Origin: Agelas oroides
Taxonomy: Eukaryota > Porifera > Demospongiae > Agelasida > Agelasidae
Length of the DNA: 64,000 nucleotides
Direction of reading: 5' to 3'
Assembly: GCA_949130485.1 (NCBI GenBank)
Contig: OX422200.1
Location: 511,001-575,000, forward strand
Shown: positions 1-15,200 of the stretch, in pieces
Numbering within the stretch: position 1 is the first letter of the stretch
How the letters are laid out: every line of letters begins with the position of its first letter
Program-made: the position numbers and the translations under genes
Notes under the pieces: generated by a model
Databases searched by the model: none
The model's input: only the letters and a program-made list of their open reading frames with translations
Told to the model about the DNA's origin: nothing

Positions 1-351
1 CACATTGCATTTTGTGTACACGATTACCATCCAGTATACACGTAAAATTTGGGATCTTGAACCTTTGAAGGGTAAGTTCACAAAAAGTTCATGGTTATTC
101 AAAAAATGTTCTTGGTGGTTCACTGTAGTAAAAAAAAAGTTCAAGCAGAGGAAATGTCCTGTCATAGATAGTAGAGTAGTACTCTGGTTCTGTGAACTTT
201 GTTCATGATCTATCTCTGCCTCGTTCCCGGGTCGCATAATTTCCGGATCGTGTTTGTCCGAACCATACCATACCTATTAGTCTCGCAAGCCACACCCTTC
301 GCAGAAGGTGTGGCTTGCGAGACTAACCTTGTTCTGCACTGAGTCTGAGCG
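1..351. other. Upstream region of copine, no gene seen
   Basis: No supported coding sequence. The region holds a near-perfect palindrome (277-326) ending 25 bases before the copine start codon; the rest is AT-rich and presumably contains the copine promoter and 5' leader. No TATA box or other core element was recognised with confidence. Confidence 0.5.
277..326. repeat. Short palindrome next to copine start
   Basis: Arms 277-296 and 307-326 are reverse complements around a 10-base loop. The arm core (TCGCAAGCCACACC) recurs in nearly the same form near 61940 inside the terminal-inverted-repeat element 61677-62173, so this is probably a remnant of a mobile element and not a gene-specific hairpin. 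It would fold in the 5' leader if transcription starts upstream of it. Confidence 0.7.
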
Positions 352-5470
<5,119 letters not shown>

Positions 5471-5765
5471 GACACCCCCCCGGGCCCCCGCCCCCTTGTT
5501 TATACCCCTTAATACAATCCCTTTAATTTTCTTTGTCATGTGTACCCTCATAATCGTTTGGTTGTGAATGAGCAGCTGCTAGTACTGAATGGAATGACTT
5601 TTTAGTTTATATCAACTTTAATTTTATATGCAGTGTCAACAATTCACAACCTCTTTTAAAAATTAGATTTGTGTGGGTCTTTTGCTGTATATACTTGATC
5701 CAGTATTAAAACACACACTGTCCCGCCTTAGGGCCACCTAGCCCGCCTAGCCTGGCTAGCTACAG

Positions 5766-6970
5766 TTACAAGATGGTACAACAGTCACAAGTGCTGCCAG
5801 GGTAGTCTGGACAGTGGGCTGCGTTGTTGGTGCCGTACACCCAGTAGGTAAACTCTTTGTCCTTCCAGCTTCCTGTGATTTCGTGTACTGGAATAAAAAA
5901 TACACACTGCCGCTGTGTGTGTGTGTGTGTGTGTGTGCATGTGTGTGTGTGTGTGTGCATGTGTGTGTGTGTTGTGTGTGTGTGTGTGTGGTGTGTGTGT
6001 GTGGTGTGTGTGTGTGGTGTGTGTGTGTGGTGTGCATGTGTGTGTGCATGTGTGTGTGCGTGTGTGTGTGTGTGTGTGTGCGTGTGTGTGTGCATGTGTG
6101 TGTGTGTGTGTGTGTGACACTACATGTTGTTGTGTAAAGCTATCCTAGCTGTTAGCCAGCTGTCATTTCATTGAACACAAGTGTAATACACCACTACCTG
6201 TAATCAGTATGTTCTCAAAGGAGAAACTCAGGTCATGGTAGTACAGCCCTGTGGCTGGGATATATACACAAACATGGCTGGCCAGGCAGGGACAGTTCCT
6301 GTAGACGTGGCTAATTCCCCTAAAGTGGTACAGTTTCCTCCTCACCTGCATGAGGATCTTCTCCTGGCAACTACTGACTAAAGTGGTACTGTTTCCTCCT
6401 CACCTGCATGAGGATCTTCTCCTGGCAACTACTGACTAAAGTGGTACCGTTTCCTCCTCACCTGCATGAGGATCTTCTCCTGGCAACTACTGACTAAAGT
6501 GGTACAGTTTCCTCCTCACCTGCATGAGGATCTTCTCCTGGCAACTACTGACTAAAGTGGTACAGTTTCCTCCTCACCTGCATGAGGATCTTCTCCTGGC
6601 AACTACTGACTAAAGTGGTACAGTTTCCTCCTCACCTGCATGAGGATCTTCTCCTCTTTGAGCTCCTTAGCTTGTGACCTGATAAGCTCCTCTGAGGCTA
6701 GGTTCATGGCCGGCACCGGGAAGTCTGTGATGGGAGTTACCTGTGTGCAAGGGTGGGAGGGAGAACATCAGGATGGTTGACTTGGAATTCCTTTTCTCCC
6801 TCTCTTACCTTCTGTCTCTCATCCTCCAGGAGGGTCCTCCCCTGGGCTTCACGGAGACACTTGTGGTCCAACCCCGTCAACTCAATCACACGGTCAACAC
6901 TGTTCACCTTCCTGCAGAGAGAGACAGACATACCCCATTTTGTGGTCACTACAGCTTGTCATACTAACAG

Positions 6971-7032
<62 letters not shown>

Positions 7033-8983
7033 CAGGTCACTGTGAGTTTCTTGTATTTCTTCAGCCTCCCATGACACTCACAAAGCTCACACCTCACCTC
7101 CCCACTCTGGCCACATGTGGTACACCTGAGAGAGACAAGCCAACCCACAATCACCACTAGTCTAATTAGCCTCGTACCCAGGCCGTTAGCGATCAAAAAC
7201 TGAGGGAGGAAGGCCTGGAACAAGGCTACTATATGAAGGACAGGTACGTGTTCCAAACTGATCTTCAAAACAAGAGCACTACTTCACTATTTTTGCCTCA
7301 AAGCATCTGAAGGGGAAGAAGTTCCACTTGCTCCCGATACTGATATATCTTATACTGTACTATAGTGATAGATGCAGCTGGTCTAATAGGAATAGTCTAT
7401 AGAAAATAGGTACATAATATTATAGTCGTAACTGATTAACCACTGACTCCCACATTCAGTTGGATGATGGTTTTTTTTCAGTCATCAGTTATTAAAGGGT
7501 TAATTAACTAATTCACAACCAACATTGCCATGTTGGATTCACTATAGTAAGTGGCTGCTCAAACTGGCACTGAAACTGTCCTTCCTACCTCTCCATCCCG
7601 GACCCTCTGCACGGCTGGCAGGTCACTCTCTCCACTGCTGTCACCTTGTCAGGCTGTGGTGTGTTCGGGACCCGTCCACTCCCCTTGCAAGGGGCACACA
7701 CCACCCTCCCACTTCCCTTACACTTCCAGCACTGGTCCCTTCCCACACCCCTGCACTCATGGCACAAAACCACAGAGGCAGTGTGAGGTACCTCCAGCTG
7801 TTTCTCACAGTCCTGAAAGAGGCAGTCGGGATGGGCAGGCAGGCTCCACATCTCTGGCTCCCCCCCTGACTCTGGACCATCCAGATGCTGGCCTGTGTAG
7901 AGGTGCAGTGGGGGGATATTGTGTGAGTGTGGTATGGTGAGGGGGTGTAGGGGGAGAGGGAGAAAGGAGTAATACACATATCCTCCCAGTGTATGTATCA
8001 TGTCCATGTTGCACCAGTCATGTTCCCAGACCATCCCATTTATAGTATGGGAATGAAACTGAGATTATGAGGTTGCTCTCTAATAGACTTCAGAGGTTAA
8101 ACATGTTGGTTCTCCATGGCACACTGACAGAACAAACACTTGTCATCCTCCTCCTCACCAGTGTATGGTGTGTGTGCCCACCCCACTCTCCTCTGCTCAG
8201 TGAAGGACTGCAGTTCATACTGCAACAGAGAAAGAGGACACCTCATCTTGCTAAAAATGAACCGTTTCTCTTACCACATGAAGATGTACACAAAGCAACT
8301 AGCTTACTCGGTAAGCAGCGGAGGGAGTCATTCTGACAAACTCAAATTCGATGGCAGGAGATCGGCTGACAAACCATCGTTTGTTGATCTCTCTCATGAG
8401 GGCCTGTCTTGCTTCATCCTGGGAGAGGTGAGGGACGGAGGGAGCCAGGTTATCCACACACTCCTCGTAGGATGGTGGTGGCTCTGAGGAAGAAAGGGGG
8501 ATTGGGGTGAAAAACAAACTTTAAACTGAAACTAAATGGGCCTCATTCTTAGCCTCAATCCCAGGGTCTCCCCTCGCTCCGTTTTTATTTTTCGTCGGGG
8601 TGAGGGGAGAGCCTGGGAACGAGGCTACCTCTTCCCAGGTTCCAAGCTGTGGTACTACCCTAGGAAACCCTTCAAAAGTGACTCTTCCTGCCCTGTGTAT
8701 ATCACCGAAAAGTGATCCGCACAAGGGTTTGTTGGATCTTGCTTGTGAAACTAGATTGTCTGGGGGGACACTTGAATTCTGTTGTCAGCTATAAACAATT
8801 GAGGATGGGGGTAAACAAACTTGAAAGGGAGTACTACACGTGCAATGTTGTCAGCCAACTATCTGACCACAAATTATAATTAAAACTCCTGCTAGGCTCA
8901 CTAATCGCCAGCTCCCGACCTAGGCACCCACTTCCCTCACCTGACGGCGGATGTCTCTGCCGCAGGGAGCCGCTAGACGCCAT
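5766..8983 (-). CDS. SSUH2: SSUH2-like protein with DnaJ-type CxxCxGxG motifs
   Basis: Exons in coding order: 8983-8941, 8483-8308, 8219-8159, 7892-7589, 7125-7033, 6911-6809, 6740-6636, 5912-5766; 343 codons, similar to vertebrate SSUH2. Seen: the N-terminal EPPPSYEECV segment, then a cysteine-rich stretch with successive CHECRGVG, CWKCKGSG, CAPCKGSG and CQPCRGSG motifs like the zinc-binding region of DnaJ, then VTPITDFPVPAMNLASEEL and the C-terminal tail ending in CDCCTIL. SSUH2 proteins are poorly understood; the human gene has been linked to tooth development and a chaperone-like role has been proposed. The gene starts 187 bases downstream of the sideroflexin stop on the same strand. The 3' edge of exon 7 is tandemly copied in the next intron (6322-6648). 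Confidence 0.92.
5913..6116. repeat. TG/CA microsatellite abutting SSUH2 last exon
   Basis: Interrupted TG tract on the + strand, which is CA on the SSUH2 sense strand and ends in the CAG acceptor of the last SSUH2 exon. Confidence 0.9.
6322..6648 (-). repeat. 58-bp tandem repeat copying an exon edge and splice donor
   Basis: Five full copies of a 58-bp unit plus the authentic exon edge, in the intron after SSUH2 exon 7. On the sense strand each unit carries CCAG, then the last 18 bases of exon 7 (GAGAAGATCCTCATGCAG), then GTGAGG. Each could therefore serve as an in-frame 18-base micro-exon encoding EKILMQ: 6595-6578, 6537-6520, 6479-6462, 6421-6404 and 6363-6346. Whether any is used cannot be told from DNA. 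Confidence 0.9.
6973..7030. repeat. CA microsatellite beside SSUH2 exon 5 donor
   Basis: Pure CA tract on the + strand. On the SSUH2 sense strand it begins directly after the GTGAGT donor of exon 5. Confidence 0.9.
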
Positions 8984-9169
8984 GGTTCAGTCTGTAGCGC
9001 GCGTCTCTAGACTAGAGTAGTCTCAGTAGGTCGAAGTCTGGTATGACAATTGTTAATTTAACAACAAATTAGCCCCTCCCCTTGACAGTCATATACCACA
9101 GCACATGAGATGTGAGTGGATGCGATACATTACACTCATTGAATAAATAAAACAGTTTCACTGTTTCTT

Positions 9170-11942
9170 TCACAGCCCCTTGTTGAAGTAGACGGTCTTG
9201 GTGTCTGGAGATACTCTCTGTATAGCCTCTCTGAGTTCCGGCTCAAGCTTGGACAATGAGATTGAACTGCAGGGAGGGAGAGGGAGGGGGGAGGAAGGAG
9301 GGAGAGGGCAGGGAGGGAGGGGGGAGGAAGGAGGGAGAGGGCAGGGAGGGAGGGGGAAGGAGGGAGGGGGGAGGAGGTAAATGAAGGAAGGGCTAGCAGA
9401 TGCCTCAGCACTTTAATTTACCTTCTCTGTGGAAACAGGGCACAACACACTGGGGTAGCAAACACCAAGCTGCATGTGGTAAAGCATATCTCTGTCACTC
9501 ACTGTAAGTACAGCCTCATTCTCAGGCCTTCCCACCATCCAGCTTTTGACTGCTTTTGGTCACTCTACTATCTATGCTTTAATTGGCATACTGTAAGCAA
9601 TCAAAAACTGGACAATAGGAAGGCCTGGGAACAAGGCTGTATACAACTCACCAGAGTCCTACAAGAAACACCTGCAGTGGTGCTGGTAACCATGGCAACC
9701 TCTGCAGAGAAACAGCAGCCATAAAACATTACGTACTGATCAGAAACTAGTCCACCCATTGCCACCCCCTACAAGCCCTTCATGTTCCCACCCTGAGTAT
9801 GAGTCCCTGAGCATTGAGCATGAGAGTAGGTGATAATCCTAGCCTCATTCCCAGCTCACGCTATTGGGAGGCTGGCCTGGGAATGAGGTCTACGTACCTT
9901 GAACAACCTTCTTCTCTCCAGCTGGTGCATTATGAACGGAGGGATGACTGCATGTACAGCAGGAGAGGAACACAGATGAGAATAGCTTCAGCCATACCAG
10001 CAATACGATGGCAAAGATTGTAGGTTGTTATTATGTAGCGTACCCATTCCTGGTGCAGCCATGGTCACTCTTGAAAATACGACCTGGAAGATTCCCTTCT
10101 GCGCTGCTTGCTACACAGACAGCAATTACAAACACACATACAGTAGGCAGAGTCAGACTGGGCAGAACATGTCATACAGTAGGCAGAGTCAGACTGGGCA
10201 GAACATGTCATACAGTAGGCAGAGTCAGACTGGGCAGAACATGTCATACAGTAGGCAGAGTCAGACTGGGCAGAACATGTCATACAGTAGGCAGAGTCAG
10301 ACTGGGCAGAACATGTCAAGCATTGTGTATGAAATTGATGGTGTGCTGTGTCATGAAATGCTTATAGCACCATGAATACACTTAAAGTTATTTGCTGTGA
10401 ACAAAACCTAGGGAAGCTCTTCAAGGCCTATATAGCCTTAGTGCATATCTTTGATTCCAAAGGCCTCACACTGTTTAGCAGGCCTTGCACTGTTTAGCAG
10501 TTTGTGTGTGTGTGTGTGCACATTTTGTCTGTCTACCTTGGACATGCCCAATCTCTTGTCCTCTTCGTCCACCACAGGGATACCGTACCGCAGCTCTCTC
10601 TGACGCATCAGGGGAATGTTGATGGCATTAGCCACTGCCACTGCCACAAACGGCACAAACCGACCAATCAGAGGAGGCATCCGCTGTATGGGGAAACACT
10701 GTACACTCAATGCAGTGTTGTGAATAGCAAACCACATACCCAATGAGTGATTCAGCTTGGCTTGCAGTAGTTAACTATGATTGTGCAAACAAACCACAAG
10801 CAACCCTGGAATGCCTACAGTAGGGTTTCAACTATATACACCACATTGGCTATAAACAATATCCTACAAGACGCTACACACAGTCTGAAACAGGTCTCAA
10901 AACCACTGGGTATATTGACAGAGACAATCCTACCAAGACACTACACACTGCATGAATGGCCCACAAAGAAACAAAAAGCTGGAAGACAGTTGTTAACTGG
11001 AGTATTTTAGCAAACACTAGTTATTAACAGACCCACCTTAGCAACTACCAGTTATTACCTACCTTAGCAACTACCAGGTTTAGTGCTAGAGCAGTGGCAG
11101 TAGCACCAGTGGTAGCTGCCACGTAGGGCACTGCCAGCTGTCTGTGAGGGAGGAAGGAGGAAGATTAGGAGGGAGGGGAGAGAGGTAAACTATTTATGCC
11201 AAGTGTGGTTGAATGACAGGTGGTTATCGCTAGATGGTTACCTTAGAGTGATGGGCTCATCGCCACTTCTGTTGGTGTAGTTCACAACAGCATTGAAGGA
11301 CTGGTTCACCCACTGCCAGAATATCACAGCACTCGAGGACCTGCAGGACCACCGCCAACATCAATCCCTTCCCATGTCAATCCTTCCCAACCTAGTCTTA
11401 CGAGTCAGCTGTATTTTATCCCCACCCCTTCCCACACCCTCTATCCACATCCCCCTCCCATATCCCAGTAAGACCCTGAGGTGGGCTCACTTGTAGAAGG
11501 TCATCATGAGGCCGATGATGGTCATGTTACCAAACACTTGGAAAGACATCCGTCCCACGATGAACATTTTCTCTCCAGTGTCTGGGTGGTAAGCAGAGTC
11601 ATACAGCCGCTTGGCCTTCCATAGCTGCTCCTCGGTGACATCAGGAGGAGTTTCCCCACGTCTTATATGTGTGTAGGTGTGTGTGTGTGTGCATGCATGA
11701 AGTAAGGGGGTTTAAACTACCCGCAAATGTTTACTTTCAACATACTTGTGCCGTCTAACCAGTTCGGCAGCCTCCTCCAGCCTCCTCGCACTGACAAAAA
11801 TGTTCAGGGGATTGACAGTCTGAAAAAAGTGCCTCAGCCTTCCACCAAATGTATTCTGGTCGTAGCGAGGCCTTGAAAGGTCAATCTTTGACACGGCATT
11901 ATTATTGGTTGTGGTGGTAGCGACCTCCTTACTGTCTGCCAT
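9170..11942 (-). CDS. SFXN: Sideroflexin (mitochondrial amino-acid carrier)
   Basis: Exons in coding order: 11942-11746, 11661-11491, 11340-11242, 11141-11063, 10683-10537, 10110-10044, 9947-9898, 9701-9652, 9469-9422, 9266-9170; 334 codons. Sideroflexins are multi-pass inner mitochondrial membrane proteins; SFXN1 carries serine for one-carbon metabolism. Seen: the N-terminal [20 protein letters not shown], the [14 protein letters not shown] block, hydrophobic segments around [19 protein letters not shown] and [38 protein letters not shown], and the family-typical end VYFNKGL. The first in-frame ATG before the conserved block is used as start. Divergent from FANK1 with 339 bases between start codons. 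A 26-base direct duplication of the exon 4 donor edge lies at 11037-11063. The SFXN1-5 subtype is not assigned, though SFXN1/3-like motifs dominate. Confidence 0.95.
10141..10318. repeat. 36-bp tandem repeat, five copies
   Basis: Five nearly identical 36-bp units containing GTAGGCAGAGTCAGACTGGG, in sideroflexin intron 5. No unique spacers, so it is a minisatellite. Confidence 0.95.
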
Positions 11943-12281
11943 GTCTGCAGTCCTGGGAGGAGGAAGGAAGGCATAACATCTGTAAGTCTTATCCCATACT
12001 TATCTAGGATAAAATTGCATACTGTAATGCGTTCATACAAGCTGCCAGCGTAAATTATAGTCTACACTTTACTTCACCGGCTATATTCTTTAGTTTTGAT
12101 CCCTGCTTCTTTTCTGCCGATCGGATGACTTTTCCCCTGGATCACAATAGGAGGCGTGGCAGCAGGGGAGCGAATAATGATGGGCGTACACGTAGGGGCG
12201 TGTCTGATAGTGACCAATCAGCACAATGGGCGTGGCTCGTCTCAGCAGCTGCAGCGTTCTGTTTTCTCAACTCTTTCGGTG
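11943..12281. promoter_or_regulatory. Divergent promoter region, sideroflexin / FANK1
   Basis: The two start codons point away from each other over 339 bases, so both promoters and 5' leaders must lie here unless far upstream exons exist. Nothing coding was found. Core elements were not identified with confidence. Confidence 0.6.
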
Positions 12282-15200
12282 ATGGAAGGTATATCCTTAT
12301 TAAAGAATTGGACGATTGACTTTACCTATGTTTCTAAAAAGCATGCTTACTGGGATTACGGTGCAAGCTCTCAATGACAACAGATCGGGTATGTCCCCCA
12401 CCCTCCCCCTGCAGTGCCAGGTCTTCTGGAGGCACCTGCTGTTGGCAAGGTGACACACCATTCTGTGGAGCTGAGCTGGCGCCCTCCAGACCACACCCCC
12501 TCAGCTGGGAGACTCCACTACTGTGTGCAGGAGAAGGAGAAGGGGAGGGAGTTCACAGATGTGTACAAGTGAGTGCATACGTCATAGCCCTTCGTCTCCA
12601 GCAGATGAGGTAGCAGTGTCTAGCAAACTAAGGGAAATGTGGTCCATTGAATTCATTAAGAAAATCTATTTTCCACAAAAAAAACTGCGAACACACTCAA
12701 TTATCCATTCACCTACACATGTGACCCCTCCCCCCTCTCCCCTCTCCCCTCTCCCCTCTCCCCCCCCCCCCCCCTCCCCCCCACAGTGGCTATGGAACTC
12801 ATCATGAGTTTACAGGGCTCGGACCACTGATGCAGTACAAGTATCGTGTCAGGGCAGTGAGTGACACGGGACCTGGTCCATGGAGCCCTGAGACTATCGT
12901 CACTACCACCAGTGAGTGTAAGACATGGTCAACACTAATGGGGACAGTCAGTATTTCATGAGCTGCTCTCATAGTCTCTTTCCATCCTCCTCTCTTTCTT
13001 TATATGTCTCCTTCATTTTGAGAGAGAAAGAAGGGAGAATAAAGAAAGAGGGGGGAGGAAAGCTCCTCTCTCTCTCTCTCTCTCTCTCCTTCCTCCTCCT
13101 TCCTCCTTCCTTCCTCCTCCCTTTACTCCTCCCTCCTTCCTTCCTTCCTCCCTTCTCATTTACGTACTCCTCCCTCTCTTCTCCTCTCCCTCCTCCAATC
13201 TCCCTAGGGCAGCCAAGAACGTGTGAGGGTATGCACAAGGCAATCCAGAGGGGGGACGTAGAGATGGTACAGACCATACTGGAAGCAAGGTCCTCAAATG
13301 AACATTGCAAATTGCAGTCCACACTGACACTAAGTATATGTTAGAGCTTTTTTCTCATATACTACAAAGCGGCAAAGCCACGAGTTGTATGTGTGAGAAA
13401 GAACTTAGTAGTAGCCATTGTCCCTGTCCTCATTGATCAACAAATGAGCTTCCAAATCCTCAATAATTAGGGAAGAAAAACTTGTTACCATGGTGATGGC
13501 TACTACTACTACCTTAACAGTAAATACTACACATTTAATTTAGTGCATTAACAGAAGGCGGTGACTTCTCTCTCACTGCAGCCTGCACTACATTGACGTA
13601 CCAGACAACTTTGGGGCCTGTCCACTGATGAGTGCTTGCAGACTGGGGAAAACAGAGTAAGTTTTAATAAAGGAATTTAGATGTTATGAGAGGAAAGTGA
13701 AAAAAGGCCGGCAGCCACTGGGAGTCGAACCCAGGACACCTGGCTTGAGCTGCCAGTGCTCTGCCACTGAGCTACGGCAACCGGACAACCACCATCCCTC
13801 ACAATCCTCTATATGTACTGGTCCTGGGTTCGACTCCCGGTGGCTGCCGGCCTTTTTTCACTTTCCTCTATTTTCGCCTCATAACATCTAAATTCCTTTA
13901 TTTCCAGCTTGAGGCAAGATGCTCTGAGCAGAGTGAGCTTGTTGAACACTGCATAACAGAGTGACATGATGTACCTTGCTTGGTTGGCACAGCTTACGAT
14001 ACATCATATATTGTTCACTCACTTAAGAGGACATCATGATGTTGTTTTTATTGCTGAGAGAGGAGGATAAAAATGGCATCATCACGTGCTCTTACAGGAC
14101 TCGATTAACCGTAGTGTGGATGATAGCATTAGTGTTAGTGTGGATGATAGCATTAGTGTTAGTGTGGATGATAGCATTAGAGTCAGTGTGGATGATAGCA
14201 TTAGTGTTAGTGTGGATGATAGCATTAGAGTCAGTGTGGATGATAGCATTAGAGTCAGTGTGGATGATAGCATTAGAGTCAGTGTGGATGATAGCATTAG
14301 TGTTAGTGTGGATGATAGCATTAGTGTTAGTGTGGATGATAGCATTAGTGTTAGTGTGGATGGTAGCATTAGTGTTAGTGTGGATGATAGCATTAGTGTT
14401 AGTGTGGATGGTAGCATTAGTGTTAGTGTGGATGATAGCATTAGTGTTAGTGTGGATGATAGCATTAGTGTTAGTGTGGATGATAGCATTAGTGTTAGTG
14501 TGGATGATAGCATTAGTGTTAGTGTGGATGATAGCATTAGTGTTAGTGTGGATGATAGCATTAGTGTTAGTGTGGATGATAGCATTAGTGTTAGTGTGGA
14601 TGATAGCATTAGTGTTAGTGTGGATGATAGCATTAGTGTTAGTGTGGATGATAGCATTAGTGTTAGTGTGGATGATAGCATTAGTGTCAGTGTGGATGAT
14701 AGCATTAGTGTCAGTGTGGATGATAGCATTAGTGTCAGTGTGGATGATAGCATTAGTGTCAGTGTGGATGATAGCATTAGTGTCAGTGTGGATGATAGCA
14801 TTAGTGTCAGTGTGGATGATAGCATTAGTGTTAGTGTGGATGATAGCATTAGTGTTAGTGTGGATGATAGCATTAGTGTTAGTGTGGATGATAGCATTAG
14901 TGTTAGTGTGGATGATAGCATTAGTGTTAGTGTGGATGATAGCATTAGTGTTAGTGTGGATGATAGCATTAGTGTCAGTGTGGATGATAGCATTAGTGTT
15001 AGTGTGGATGATAGCATTAGTGTTAGTGTGGATGATAGCATTAGAGTCAGTGTGGATGATAGCATTAGTGTCAGTGTGGATGATAGCATTAGTGTCAGTG
15101 TGGATGATAGCATTAGTGTTAGTGTGGATGATAGCATTAGAGTCAGTGTGGATGATAGCATTAGAGTCAGTGTGGATGATAGCATTAGTGTCAGTGTGGA

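Noticed and set aside
6163-6351. Minus-strand open frame resembling an extra SSUH2 exon
   Set aside because: Joining exon 7 directly to 5912-5766 gives a complete, in-frame match to the SSUH2 C-terminus; this stretch has no family similarity.
13711-13781. Functional tRNA gene
   Set aside because: No U at position 33, mismatched acceptor stem and location inside a fold-back repeat; kept as a tRNA-derived pseudogene.
13697-13891. Plus-strand frame of about 64 codons (PLGVEPRTPGLSCQCSATEL)
   Set aside because: It is a translation of the tRNA-derived fold-back element; similar spurious peptides arise from such repeats in many animal genomes.
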